DNA of 64,000 nt from Ceratothoa steindachneri (GCA_963969495.1 OZ018330.1:66082513-66146512), one strand, 5' to 3'; shown: positions 1 through 11,704, numbered from the stretch's first letter. Numbers and translations are program-made. The notes: generated by a model from the sequence alone, not told the origin.

Positions 1-146
1 TTGAGATTCCTGTAACAGTTTGGTGATGTTATAATTTTCAAAGAACTGCATCTGATTATCTGTCGGCAAAAGGTGTTTCACAGAGCTAAAACAAGGCTCA
101 ACTATTAAAAGTTTCAGCCAAGCGAGCGAGATTAAGCTGCGAATAA

Positions 147-371
147 AATAATCTACCAATATTTCCTGGAGATATTCTCCAGTGGACAAACTTCATGACT
201 CCGAATATAATACCATTCACGTTTTGTATCAGGGGGCAATTAAGTAGAGTATTGGGCCTAATTTATGTGTTCACCATTTCTGGTGATCATTTAACAAGGC
301 TTAAGAATTTACTAAACGTACGTACTGGGATTATCGGCGAATCCTTCAAACCCATATATACATATATTTAA
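147..371 (+). pseudogene. BEL/Pao gag-like fragment (DUF1759-type)
   Basis: Open frame without a start codon. The translation has the spaced pattern of the DUF1759 gag domain of BEL/Pao LTR retrotransposons: F-x-G-D-x-L-x-W-x-x-F near the beginning (FPGDILQWTNF), then ISGDHLTRLKNLL and R-T-G-x-I. In intact elements this domain belongs to the capsid polyprotein that packages element RNA in the cytoplasm. It lies upstream of a protease-like frame on the same strand, in the normal BEL order gag, protease, RT. The window probably starts inside the element. The fragment is short and the assignment rests on pattern spacing, so it is moderate; the neighbouring RT supports it. Confidence 0.5.
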
Positions 372-506
372 TCACTGACTTTATGGCCTCGTATAAGCTC
401 TTGATAGAATAGATTGAAATATTATAAAAGGAGAAAAAATCTAAGTTTGGCTGTATGGGATATCAAAATATGAATCATATAAGTCTGTGTCTTTTTTCAT
501 ACGAGG

Positions 507-909
507 ATGAATGCCTATCTAAGGTTACTTCTTCCACCCGACAAAAAGTATACAACGTCAATACATTATTTCTATGCTACTGGCCTAATAAGTACGGGAA
601 GTTTATTGTCACGGTTTAAGGGAAGAACCTTTGCAAAGATTCTATTCAATCAGACCTTTCAAAACATATATTTTAAGTTTAAAATATCAATGAATGGATT
701 CAATAAAAAATTACTACTAAGAGTATACGAAGAAGCAATGTGTGTCGTAATAACCAATAACGTGCCTATAAATATTAAGGCTCTGGTAATGGACAATTTT
801 CCTAATGATCTTTATATGCCTGGATTAAAAAAAGCAAATTCATCCGTTGCAAATTCAGGGAATTTGGGCTCAAACGTATTCATCTTGATTGAGGAAGATC
901 AGGAATTTA
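507..909 (+). pseudogene. BEL/Pao aspartic protease-like fragment, interrupted
   Basis: The frame opens with ATG at 507 and stays open to 1064, but only the part to about 909 looks like the element. ILFNQTFQN fits the active-site region (LLDxGSQ-type) of BEL retropepsins with the catalytic Asp replaced by Asn. NINIKALV and later GNLGSNVFILIEEDQEF fit the conserved stretch ending in I-D-I-L-I-G-x-D. The protease would mature the gag-pol polyprotein. At 901-909 the element is broken by a LINE and resumes at about 7366. The Asp to Asn change and the break make it inactive. Residues after 909 in this open frame belong to the LINE 5' end. Confidence 0.6.
901..909. repeat. Candidate left target-site duplication of LINE-A
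   Basis: AGGAATTTA here matches ATGAATTTA at 7357-7365 in 8 of 9 positions, with GAATTTA identical. The two sites bracket LINE-A and sit where BEL/Pao coding similarity stops and restarts. Confidence 0.5.
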
Positions 910-2098
910 GATCCCACTCTACGCCCGCTTTGTTTCCAGAGACTTGTCGCGAAATTGTTCTTGCCTTTCATCGTTGGAAAGGGGGCTCAGCCCGCTTGTT
1001 AGAATGGACTGCGAAGTGGATTTTTACTATACATCTCTCCTCCCTCATATACCTTTATATATAGTCTTATTATTTTGTTACTAGTGATATTCTCCTGTCC
1101 CCCTCTATATCCTTCCTTTTATTATGTCTCTCTCAAGTGTGGGTGATTGCACCTAAGCGTATTTGTCTGGGAATTTGTAATGTTTGCCTGAATGAATATG
1201 TAGGTGTAGGTGCTTGTTTTAAGTTGAAGTTCGGATTTTTGCAGTCTTAATGCACTGGTTCTGCCTTACCTTGGTGCGTCGTTCCATGGCTGAAACGCGC
1301 TGAGTTGGATGTAGTGTGTGCCAGCACCGTTGCTGGCTGAGGTGATGATCTTTGCTCCATCGAAGTGAAAATTCCGAAGGCAGGATTGCTTTGTTAAAAC
1401 GACGGTACTTGTTGGCTAGGGCACGGGTGCCTCCCTTACTTCAAGGCTGCTCATCGGGTGAGGCGGCTGCGTATGTAGGTTCTTCACTAAGCGAGACTGC
1501 CCCCTTAAATAATATAATAGTATATAAGGAATAAGAACTCCCAAAATACTCGGCATAAGTTTTTGATTTGTGTTCCTCGTGCTTCTCTATCGTTTCAATT
1601 TTCTTGCTTTCTAGCGTCAAATCCGCTTTCCTTAGAGGTGGAACCTGACATGGACTACCACCGCTCTTTAGTATTTCAAACTAAATCTGATATTCCCCTA
1701 TATAAGATTAATACTTTTGATGTCAGTTAAGATTTTGATAAACGGTGCGGTAAACCACTCTGCATGTGGTCCTTGGTATTAGAGGTCACTTCCCACCCAC
1801 GACTTGTTTCTATCCAAGCCTTCAAGACTCTTGCTCTCTCTTAGATTGCCGTCTCATATCACCCAACCTTTAACATTGTGAAGGATATTATACGTTCTAA
1901 TAAACTCTAACCTGATGATCTTTCAGTCAAAGCTGGCAAGAGAGCAGACCATTGCAATTCATTGACGGAACCGTTGCTGGGATTGGGGTGAACATGCCAA
2001 CGATGTTCCTAACGCTTGATCGTCGGGGTCTCGCATTGCATATTTAGGCTGGATACTTACGAATACCAGTCAAACGCTATATATCCAATCCTCAACGA

Positions 2099-2330
2099 TG
2101 CTTCAATTGCCATATGTTCGGTCACGTAAGCACTGCAATCCACCATAGTTCATCTTGTTTAAAGTCTCACATAACTTTCCTTGCAAAAGAGGCCTTAGCT
2201 GTCTATGATTCTGCTAAGGTGGATATGTAGGAGTTCAATCGACTAATCCGTAAGAAAATCATCTCCTCTGGCGTAAAGTTTCTGATCTACTGCACATAGC
2301 CGTGGGGTCTCGATCCGCTCGTTCACTTAT
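2099..2330 (+). pseudogene. LINE-A ORF1 nucleic-acid-binding segment
   Basis: CFNCHMFGH, followed after a one-base frameshift by K-H-C, gives a Cx2Cx4Hx4C zinc knuckle as in LINE ORF1/gag-like RNA-binding proteins. Downstream residues HSSSCLKSH, then FLAKEALAVYDSAK, fit the segment that usually follows the knuckles. ORF1 protein would coat element RNA. Stops and frameshifts (for example TAG at about 2228) show it is dead. Open frames at 2302-2502 and 2453-2899 are remnants of the ORF1 C-terminal region and I do not assign them further. Confidence 0.6.
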
Positions 2331-3409
2331 TCCGTATACTACTTCCTCTGTTCCGTCACCGTCCCGGAAATCAGCTCACCTTTGTATTCTCCTCCAAACT
2401 AAGTTTGGTCTCCTAGTATACTCTCTTCTTCTGCTCCCCTTATTGCCCCTGCGTGAGCATATTGTGTCTAGTCTCCTTATGCCACTCGAAGAATCTGCAT
2501 GACATTCCAGCCTATAATGAATCTACTAAATCGCTCTGCTCTGAAACTGTCATGACTGAAACTCCCGGCCAAAGCATACCCCTCCCACCCGACTCTTCTC
2601 CTCACTTTAGAAAGCTAGCTTCCAAAAAGGTCAGGCACTCGAACTCTATAAAAACTCAAATTTCCACATCAGTTGAGGTACATCTTCTCCATTCGTCTCT
2701 TCCCTCTACCCTTGTTCCTTTGAAAGCTGTAACTGTAACTTTCGAACTTCCCTCAGGTCGAGGCTATGTATTCTTTACCCATGGTGATATACCTTTACCT
2801 CCAGAAGGCAAAGATGTCTCAAAGCCTTTTTTGTTTTATTATTTCCTTTCAATTACGACCATATGCCATCTCCCTATTCCATTAGCCCTGTTCCTTTAGA
2901 ACCCTCCTAACTACGACTTCCGACTTCCCTTCAGACGTTGGTTTCACTCCCTCCATTAAGAGTGATGCTCTCCATACTCTGTGTGTAATGAGACCCCCAA
3001 CTCTTTTGTGTCTACCCTTTATTCAGGCACATAAACTATTGACTTTGTTCTGTTGAAACAAGCATCTCTCGCAATACAATCCTTCGTCTCTAAATCGGGG
3101 TTCTCTGACCGTTATGAGGCTCATTCTATAATGTCCGTTTTGGGGTCTTCTCACACAGCACCTTGGCGTAGCGCATCCCCTCAAATCTTTCTTGTCTCTA
3201 CACTTTCCTCAGGGTCACAACCCATTGAGTTTGATCTAGCGAAACAAAATAAGCTCTCGCCACACTAGCCCGGTGCGTAAATCGGGGATGATTCTCCGTT
3301 CTGCAGTCATTCTATAACGGTGTGCAGAGTTCTTTTCGTACGTCACCTGTTATTGAGGGCTCCTCCGCACCTCGTACTAGCTCGACCGTGGCATTTACTG
3401 GTCTGAGTG

Positions 3410-4030
3410 ATGGCAGCAATTCTCCAATGGAACTGTCAGTATATTCTCCCCAATGGGCGAATTCTCCTCTAAAGTATCTGAATTATCAGCTTCTGTCATA
3501 TGCTTGCAGGAATCCAAACCCGAGAAACGTGCTTTCCCTAAGTTTCGTTACTTCACGGTTTTTAGCTCTCTACCCACACCCTAGTGTGATTGCCCATGGT
3601 GTTTTTTCGCTCCTAGTGAGCACTAAGCATTTTTTCCCACTATTGAAGTAGTCTCAGCACATGTTCAACGTACGGATAAAATTCATACTTTTTGTCGATA
3701 TATATTTCCTCAGATAAGCCCTCTTTAAGGGCTCAGTTTTTAGAAATTTTATCTTAGCTATCTAATACTTTGCTACTTCTAGATGACTTTAATTCCAGAC
3801 ACTTAGTATAGAGTGATACTGTGAGCAAACTTCAAGTCTCTCTCTTTGAATCTCTTTTATCGATTAATCTGTTTACTATTAACTCTCGTCATGTTACGTT
3901 GACCATATTCAATCTGATTCTTTCAATTGTTTGTATCCATCTATTGGCTCCTGTGACTGTATCTCTGATTCCAATTGGTCTTTTTTAGCGGACTTCACCC
4001 GCCCTCTTCCTATGCGCCACATAGAATGTT
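3410..4030 (+). pseudogene. LINE-A AP-type endonuclease domain
   Basis: The domain begins with M-A-A-I-L-Q-W-N-C at 3410, the usual ILQWN start of LINE endonucleases. ICLQES at 3498-3515 carries the metal-binding Glu. LLDDFNSRH at 3776-3806 matches the (G)DFNxHH block, and a TAG stop replaces the Trp that normally follows before S-D-T. The enzyme would nick the target for target-primed reverse transcription. At least three frame changes and several stops are present, so it is a pseudogene, but the order of blocks is unmistakable. Confidence 0.8.
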
Positions 4031-4136
4031 GTAAGGACCGACTGGTCAAAGTTCCATGACACTTCTTTCACTAGTAAACAAATTGTAAATTTGGGAGATA
4101 TTGATATAGGTATACATTACTTTCCCTGCTTATAGC

Positions 4137-5560
4137 TTGATGCTACAGAGTCCGCCTTTCCTCGTACTCGCTCCAGCCGGGGCAGAACATCAGTCCCATA
4201 GACAAAAGAGGAATGCTAATTACACCAGTGTGCTGGAGGCCTATAAAAAGGCGCATACACGGTTCTGCTGGAACCCAGCCTTTCCCCACCGTATTGACCG
4301 AAATCGAAATTTATCTATTCGCGAGCGTACTTTACGTCTGGCGCGCATTGACACCTGGACGGCAAATATGTCTTCCACAACCTCGTCAGCTCTGGTGTGG
4401 AAGAGAATTAACAAAATCATTGGTCGGTATGCTGGTTATCCTACCCATGACCTTGAGTTGAATAGTTCTATCGTCTGCAATCCCGCCAGCATTGCCGATA
4501 TATTGGCCTCCTTTTATCAAATGTTAGCAGCGTTTAGCGCTACCTGACATAGTTTCGATATATCAAATCCGGGCTGGAGGGCGAAGCCCTGCTTTTCTTG
4601 GCTGGTGAAGTGGACCCCTTAAACTGACTGTTCACTACTGCCGAGATGCGTTCAACGCTGTTTTGGTGCACTACCACATCTTTGGACTTACAGAATATCT
4701 GATACGACTCTCTCGGGCATCTCTATTTCCGTACGGAATCAGTCTTACTAGATATTTTTAACTGGATTTGGACCCAGAGATTATATCCTACTGCCTGCAT
4801 AACGGCATTGGTCTCCTATTATTTCTGGAACCAGGTAGAGGCGGCTTTTCTCCTTCCCCTTATAGGCCAATAGCCCTCAACAGCTCTCTTAGTAAGTTAT
4901 TGGAGAAAAGGGTGAATGCTTGCTTGAAGTGGTTACTGGAATTCAATGGCTTCCTAACACCATACTAGTATAACTATCGTAAGGAGGCAAAGTACGACCT
5001 ATTTTCTTGTTTGTATGGAAGGTACATACTCTTCATGACGTCTTGCTCATGGCTGGTATACGATGGCTTTCTTCTTCGATATATTGAAGGCCTATGATAT
5101 TACGTGGGGCCATGGAGTTTTCCACCAGTTCTATGAATGCAGATTGAAGGAGTTTTACCAGTTTTTATCTGAAGTCTTTTAGTTACTCTTTATTTCCGGG
5201 TTAGGGTTAGTAACACTTATTCCTATGTCCATGTTCAAGAGGAGGGTGTTCCCCATGACAGTGTATTAAGTGTTACTTTATTCGCTTTTACAAAAAATAT
5301 CCTGTTATACTCTTTGCCAAAGGGGGTCTTTATAACCTTATTTGTACACAACCTACTTCTTTATTTATCCGCCTCACGCCCGGTATCTGCAGGCCCTTGG
5401 CTATAGCTAATGATTAATTCCATTTAACACTTGGCTCCTAATAAAGGGTTCAACTTCTCTATCTGCAGGCCCTTGGCTATAGCTAATGATTAATTCCATT
5501 TAACACTTGGCTCCTAATAAAGGGTTCAACTTCTCCGCCTCAAATACAATAGCGATGCAT
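4137..5560 (+). pseudogene. LINE-A linker and reverse transcriptase
   Basis: 4137-4547 is one open frame (136 codons) matching the basic linker between endonuclease and RT, including TLRLARIDTW and ALVWKRINKIIGRYAG. RT follows with YRPIALNSSLSKLLEK at about 4864-4911, motif A AFFFDILKAYD at about 5066-5098 (catalytic Asp kept), and motif B EEGVPHDSVLS at about 5241-5273. Motif C reads LFVHN at 5338-5352 where LFVDD is expected, so both metal-binding Asp residues are lost. A 76-bp perfect tandem duplication lies just after motif C. RT would copy element RNA at the nicked target. Confidence 0.85.
5384..5535. repeat. 76-bp perfect tandem duplication inside LINE-A RT
   Basis: Copies at 5384-5459 and 5460-5535 are identical by eye. 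76 is not a multiple of three, so the duplication shifts the reading frame. It covers the segment after RT motif C (LQAL... to ...GFNFS). Confidence 0.95.
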
Positions 5561-6529
5561 TTTCAGCTGAAGCGGGGCCGGTAAGTTAAACCTCCATTGT
5601 TCTCAGAGATACGGTTCCTGAAGGTGATCCTAGATCCTAAACTTACTTACCTTCCCCATCTTTGTGACTTCCGACGTAGATGACTCCGGAAAATGGGCTT
5701 ACAGAAGATTCTCTCCCATATATTTAACGGAGCGATAGGCTCACTTTCTGTGGGATATACACCTCTCTCGTCCATTCAAAGTTGTATCCCTAGTGAGTTG
5801 TATTCATCGGCCTCTCCCCTCATCTCTCCGTATGCTATATCGTATCTGCAATCCGGCCTTTCATCTATCCAGTGGCGCATTCGGCTCTTCCACTATATGA
5901 GTATTTATGCAGAAAGTGGCATTTTCCCGCTCCCTCACCACTAACTGCAGGTCTGATTATGGTACACATTTCGTAGTTAGCGGTTCTATTGTCAAATTTA
6001 TGCAAGAGCTTCTTCTCCCCATGGTTTGTCGTCGCCGTTCACCGTTCTCTTTATACACAGTGGCCCTTGAGAGTTCGTGTGGCGCAACATGTTATTCATT
6101 TAGGCCCACCCAACTCAGTTCTGCCCTTCTTGTTCCCACACGTCACCCGGTGGATATTCCGTTTGTCAAATACTTACATAGCTTCCTTTGACATGTATAA
6201 GTCTCTGTTTGATTCATGTTTGGCACGTGTTATGTTAATTGAACATACATCTCACGCTTCATGTCATCTGTTCACCGACAGATTAAAAACGGAAGATGGT
6301 GTGGCTGCTACTATCCGAGTGGTCACCGCGGGCAGCTTCTATTTCGATCGCCGAGCTTTATGCAGTTTTATTAGTCTTACTTTTTTATCTACCTTTCAGT
6401 TTATAGCCTTTACGGTTTTATTGATTCGAGGAGCGTATTATACGCTCTTCGCTCTTTAACTTCTGACCCTCCCCTTATTTCGAATAAATTCCTGGCTAGT
6501 CGAGAACTCTTACATATACAAATTTGACT

Positions 6530-6970
6530 TTTTCTGGATTTCTACTCATGCTCTAGTGGAAAGTAACGAGCGAGCCGACGAGATAGCTCGAATTGCAGCC
6601 ACCTGGACAACTTGTTGTAGTTTACCATATCGTGAAATTTATCCTCCTATTAGGGACTACATTCGGTCCCTTTGGCAGTTAGAATGGGATGGCTGTATTG
6701 ATAACAAACTGCATTCCGTTTTATCGCGGGCTACCCTCAGAGCTTCATCGAAGTTCTGAGGATGTTCTCTGTCTCATGCAAATCTGCCACACACACCTCA
6801 CAAATAAGCATTCACTAACTAGGGATGGGCCCCACATCGCCAACATATGACCCCTCTGTTCGTCTCCCATATCAGTACGTCATCTTGTCATCTTTTGGTC
6901 GACTGTCAGCCCCTATCTGCCCTCCGTATTGAGTTCTTCCCCCTTTTTATCACGTCCCATGTGACGATCG
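6530..6970 (+). pseudogene. LINE-A RNase H-like segment and C-terminal tail
   Basis: STHALVESNERADEIARIAA at about 6541-6600 fits the last RNase H block (H-x-x-V-x-x-N-E-x-A-D), with conserved His, Asn, Glu and Asp visible. LPYREIYPPIRDYI then WQLEWDGCIDNKLHSVL fits the spacer common to I/Jockey ORF2. The tail has ICHTHLTNKHSLTRD and VRHLVIF, the degraded L-R-I-G-H-T-x-L-T and T-V-x-H-I-L blocks around a CCHC-like motif. RNase H would remove the RNA strand from the hybrid. Confidence 0.75.
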
Positions 6971-7356
6971 ACTACGCTTCCTCTTAGATGAGGGTCCTTC
7001 ATTTAGCCCCAAATTCCTCTCCTGATTACTAATACGGTTTGTGTTTTTTTATCTGATATAGCTTGTAATTATACCTTTTAATTAACTAGATATGTAAATG
7101 TTAGTATTCACGCTTGTCTTTTTTCCCTTTGTGTGAAGCAATAGGTCCAGTCTTGCCTTGTTTTTTATTTTAGTTCGGCTGTGCCGGCTCAGATTATTTG
7201 TTTATTGGCTAGGGACCTTTTTTTGATAATTTTATCACTTTTATTTTAACCTTACACCTTTTGTAATTTTGGACTCGTAACCATTTATACATTGCTGCTC
7301 TGTACTCTTTTAGGATTTTAGTGCCGTATACTCTGCTCCAAATAATAATAATAATC

Positions 7357-7365
7357 ATGAATTTA
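7357..7365. repeat. Candidate right target-site duplication of LINE-A
   Basis: ATGAATTTA follows the AAT-repeat tail of LINE-A and matches 901-909 with one mismatch. Confidence 0.5.
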
Positions 7366-8372
7366 TAACTGAAATTCTTCATAAGAAATACTAACATACT
7401 TATATTATAAAGTCGGGCCTTTACCTCTGGCTAAGTTTAATGTCAATACAATGGTAGTGGCCGTACTAAAGGCCAACCTTAAATATCTTTGAATTCTACT
7501 ACCTAAAAATGATATGAGCCATCTAGTATATGGACTCCATGGGACATATTATTTAAACATTTTCTTTTGTAGAGGAAAAGATTAACTAATATTTTAAATC
7601 CTCTAGAAATATCAGGGATGGTAGATTCGTTGTAGTGTTACTCTGGAAAATATTTCATCTAAATCTCCCTAATAATTATGGCATAGCCAATTCCCTTCTT
7701 CTAAATTTGGTAATCAAATTGAGACGATATAACCCTTCACTTTGGTAAGTATATAATAACTTTTCAGGAGCAATTTGGAAATGGATACATAGGAGAAGTG
7801 AGGCCAAGCACAACCCATAAATGGCGCCAAAATTTACTCTTTAGCACATCACTGTTTACAGAAAGATTACCCAGCAATTCCCCTACTCGTAGTATTTGAC
7901 TGTTTTGCTATTAGCGCAAGTATAATCGACTGTTTAAATAATGATCAATCGCTAATCATAAACTTATACCATATCCTTATTAAATTTAGGCAGTACCGAT
8001 TAGCGTGTATTGCCGATATTGAGAGGCATATCTTCAAATAATGGCTAAAAAGTTCGTTACAACCAGCAAGTTCATTGGTAACATTCAGATACAGCTCTTT
8101 TCTTTGGCTCCTCTGGCATGCAATTTCTTTTGAATACAAGGATAATTTTTTGTAAAGGTAGTTATGTAGATAACATTAACTGTACATTTGCCTTTAAGGA
8201 AGAAATAATCTCTTTCTATAAGAAAGTAAGTTTTAATTTGAATAAATGGCATTCGATTTCCCACCTATGTAAATCTTTCTTCAGAAAGCCCGGTTATTTA
8301 GGTAAAGAAACATTAAAGGTACTTAGTTTAGCTTGGGATACTGAAAACGAGGAATTGTTTTGTTCCAATTGA
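7366..8372 (+). pseudogene. BEL/Pao reverse transcriptase, continuation of the split element
   Basis: DGRFVVVLLWK at about 7615-7647 followed by LPNNYGIAN matches the D-G-R-Y-x-V-x-L-P-W-K start of BEL/Pao RT. QFGNGYIGEV, HHCLQKDY, VVFDCFAISA, DCLNNDQSL, ILIKFRQYRLACIADIE follow in the right order, giving motif A with its Asp. The catalytic YVDD reads SYVDN at about 8165-8179, then FNLNKWHS and KETLKVLSLAWDTENEEL, the region after motif C. The second catalytic Asp is replaced by Asn. Without the 6.4-kb LINE-A, the protease-to-RT distance is about 1 kb, normal for BEL. No RNase H or integrase was found after 8372. Confidence 0.8.
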
Positions 8373-9156
8373 CAATATTTTATAAAAGGTCTATAGAAGA
8401 AACATTGTTGTGATGAGCCTCTTATCATTAGACTTCTTAACTAGGTGTCTTACTGAAACTATTTATCAACTTATGTCCTGCCTGCTTTGAAACTACCCTT
8501 CTCATCCCGGTATATCTTCTGTTATCCTTCTAATGCCAATTAAAATTTTCCCATACTCCTTGCCTACAAATATGAGAGGTTTTTGCACCTGTAGTCCTTG
8601 TATTTACCTTTCAGGCAAACTTTCCAGCCAAATGCCAAACAAGAGAGACTCCAAGCCCTTTCCATAACCCAATCACTACCACTTCTTAGCCACTCTATAC
8701 TCTTCACGATCATTCCCATATTTCAGACCTATCACAACATAAACGACCGTCTCTATTCAATATCTAGTCATACTGATGGGGTCACACCCAATAAGAAAGA
8801 CATATTCTCATTTGCCCCTGTCAGAGATCAGAGAGAGTGTGAGAGAGAGAGAAAGATTCGTGCTGCCGCGCCCTACATCGAAGAGAGAGACAACAGACAA
8901 CTGGAAGAACCTTTATGTCTGCGCTAATGGGAGTGTGAAACGATGAGACGCCGTGATGGCCAAACGCCTGCCATCACAGAAAGCCACGACAGGTGTCTCA
9001 GTGGGAGTCGGACAAAGTTTTGCCTCTTCGGCTTATAAGACTTCCCGCGATCGTCCTAAATGGGAGAGACTACTCTCGCCTGCCAATGCGTCGGGCCCTG
9101 AAACCGCCCCTTTCGAACAGAGGGGGAAAAACCCCATTTGACCCCACTATAGATTC
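8373..9156. other. Unassigned; short GA-rich tract
   Basis: No domain recognised. A GAGAGA-rich stretch lies at about 8827-8855 and the sequence is more GC-rich from 8860 to 9150. The overlapping open frames (8598-8927, 8953-9141) have no pattern I know. The expected RNase H/integrase of the BEL element could not be found. Confidence 0.3.
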
Positions 9157-9369
9157 TCAGGGGCCATAGTTGAAAGTTAATATCCACCGTCTGCCCACCC
9201 CGTCAATATCCTCTTCCAGCCTCTCGTCAGTACTCGCTATTCGCGTCCCGTTGGACTCTGCACAATTCTCGCAGAACAGCTCAAACTCCGGGTATTTCTT
9301 GATTAATTCACATGAGTCTATCCCGTACCCGTTGTACCCACTCCTTGAACACAACACGCCTACTCTCAA
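9157..9369 (-). other. Small open frame with a Cys-rich, possibly PHD-like end
   Basis: 70 codons on the minus strand. The visible feature is C-S-R-S-G-Y, then D-S-C-E-L and EFELFCENCAES, a spacing reminiscent of the C-terminal half of PHD-type fingers found in some LINE ORF1 proteins (a Cys pair after an F-x-L-x-C-x-x-C run). The first half of such a finger is not visible. The opposite strand is open too, so it may be chance. Function unknown. Confidence 0.2.
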
Positions 9370-10494
9370 TTCGTGTCTAACTCGAAAGGTAGATTTAATT
9401 TCATCCTGTAATAATCATTGTCAAGAAACTATTATTTGAAATTTGCGCCAAGGCAAGGATTACTCCCTCGGATTAAATCTTCAAGGTAACAGCAACGCGC
9501 AACCTTCATTTGCAAGGGCTTTCTCTACTACCTCCCTCCAGTGTAAGCCTACATCATCTGTCGTATACGCTCAAGCTCATTCGAGCGACCCTCGTTCAAT
9601 ATTGTTCGTTTGTGTGTGCGGCAACCGTCCCCCCTATGTCTCCCTCCATTTTAGCCACTGAGATTCGTGCACACCTAATTTGTGTATAGCTTGTTTTAAA
9701 ACTCCTTTTAACCTTGTAAAAGAATAATTTACATATTAGTAAAGTTATTTTTGTACCCAGTTTTCTATTTTCCCGGAGCATCCAAGATAGTCGACTATTT
9801 GGCCAACCTACATCTAGTTAATTCGCATTCTGCTTGTATTATAAATATCCACGCACATAGCCCTCGTCGGCCTCGGCTGAGAAACGTAAAAAGGGTTAAC
9901 TTGACCGTATTCTTACGACGGCCTCATCTTTCATACACACATATGTACATATATAACTCGTCAAATTTCTCTTTAAATGTAATTTCAATATGTAATTCCG
10001 ATATTCTTAGTTAGCCTTAATGTTCAAACAAATACACTTTTCTTTGCTTCTCTCTCCTTTCTCATTTACTTATAGAATATCACCCTTCCCATCTATATTC
10101 TCATCCCTCTTATTCTTATTCTCATTTCACCATTTTAGTTCTAGGATACCGACATTCTCAATGTATTACCCAATTTCTTTTCCATGCTTGTTATTTCCCT
10201 CTGTTAACAATTCCCTCATCTGTTCTACTCTCAAGCATTATCACGTACGTTTTCTTTCTTTCGAATTCAACAAACTTCTCATTCAAGCACCGACCAATTT
10301 AACCAAACATACCATGGAAGGGGTCGCCCTATGTATTCTGTTACACTTAGTATAAGGGTAACCTCACTTTCTCCCGGCCTGAGTGCAAATTAGGGAAGCC
10401 CCGTCGTCACTGGGTTGAGTCGAACACTCTGATGGGACCTAGGAAGGTTGTTGGTGCGCTTTCCCCTCGCCCACACTCAGCACTACTTTACCTT
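9370..10494. other. Unassigned; CT-rich on the plus strand
   Basis: Pyrimidine-rich sequence, strongest at 10030-10210, produces long spurious open frames such as 10020-10355, rich in Phe, Ser and Leu. At 10370-10490 there is GC-richer sequence that looks like part of some repeat, but I cannot name it. Confidence 0.3.
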
Positions 10495-10700
10495 TTTATT
10501 AAAATTATTATTAGTAAGTATTATTAACATTATTACTGTTATTATCATTCTTATTATTATTTATTTTTATGAAGTAATGTGATTTTTATATTATTTGTCT
10601 TTTTTATGATATATTATTATGTATTATCATTATTTATTATTTAATAATATTTATTATAATTATTATTTAGTAGGTTTTTTATATTATTACTATATATTAT
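10495..10700. repeat. TTA/TAT-rich low-complexity tract
   Basis: Imperfect ATT/TTA trinucleotide repeats over about 200 bp. It could be an expanded LINE tail or a decayed microsatellite; the flanks do not decide. Confidence 0.7.
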
Positions 10701-11704
10701 AATTATCGGTACACTAACCATGGTACCTTGGTCGACTGCATGTCATCCTGGGATCACCTAGCACCAGATTATGATAATAATAGGTGATCATACACCTTAC
10801 TTTTAGTAGACTCGTCTATCTCTACTTCTCTTTATTAGATACCCTCCTACCTGTTTACACACTTGCTCTCCTATACACAAAGTTTTTGCCTGCCGTGGGA
10901 AATTTCTTCCTCTTATGAGACTTAGTCAAGTGGCACACTATACCATGTGGTTCGTACTGCTGCGAGGGCCGAACGCTTGCTAAATAGAGCAAGTGTTAGG
11001 TACGAGGTGTGCTTGACCGTTTACTCCTCTTACCTTCCTCCAGTAAACATATAAGTTGGCTAGGCCGGCACCATCTTTTATGGTTAACGCTACAGGACAA
11101 TGTCGCCCGAATGGCGGGACCGATTGGCAAAACCCCTCAACGCTGGACTGGGACCAATTATGTTAAGTAATCATCTTTTGGAATTTCTGATCCTATTGAC
11201 TATTCTTTTAACCTCCTTACTGATAGAGAGCTCATAGTAGATACTATTTATGAGGCCCTTTTCTGTTATTTAATCTGATCATGGTGACAACTAAAGTCAA
11301 TCTTGAGAAAGCGCATGGAGAATCGCATCTAAGCGTGTTCTCACCATCCCTAGGTTCTGGGAGGATGATGAAAATTTAGGTACCCCTTGGACAGGTGGAG
11401 TGGCTCACTTCTCACCAATGACATGCGGCAAAGTGTCTTACCTTTTGCCATCTTTGTAGCCTCTCTTCCCTGTGCTCTCTCAGGGGACCGTCCAACCCTC
11501 TCCTACCGGAGAGAAGGATAACTCATTTTTATAGACCTACGGTTGCGGGGATTTCCAAATCGCCCGTTATGTGTATTCACCATGGATGACTCAATCTATA
11601 GACCAGAAGCATTCCATCCCATTCTATCACAGCAGACTAACCAGAGAGTAGGTAGGCGGCTCAAAATCGAACGACCTCGGTGGGAGCGTTCGATTGCAGT
11701 AGAC
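10701..11704. other. Unassigned, with one short perfect inverted repeat
   Basis: GATCACCTA at 10752-10760 and TAGGTGATC at 10781-10789 form a 9-bp perfect stem with a 20-nt loop. The rest (10800-11700) is mixed-composition sequence with no domain that I recognise. Confidence 0.3.

Larger units (their letters stand above)
910..7356 (+). mobile_element. LINE-A: near full-length, dead I/Jockey-type non-LTR retrotransposon
   Basis: About 6.4 kb on the plus strand, reading in order: 5' region, ORF1 with a CCHC knuckle, AP-type endonuclease, RT, RNase H-like segment, a His/Cys-rich tail and a 3' end of short AAT repeats (7341-7355). RNase H after RT is typical of the I group of LINEs. All domains need frame changes and contain stops, so the copy is old. 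The length is that of a full element, so it probably integrated complete. It sits inside a BEL/Pao element with a candidate 9-bp target duplication. The exact clade (I, Nimb or Jockey) is not settled by eye. Confidence 0.8.

Noticed and set aside
1352..1534. 60-codon frame in the 5' part of LINE-A
   Set aside because: No resemblance to ORF1; probably a chance frame in the 5' region.
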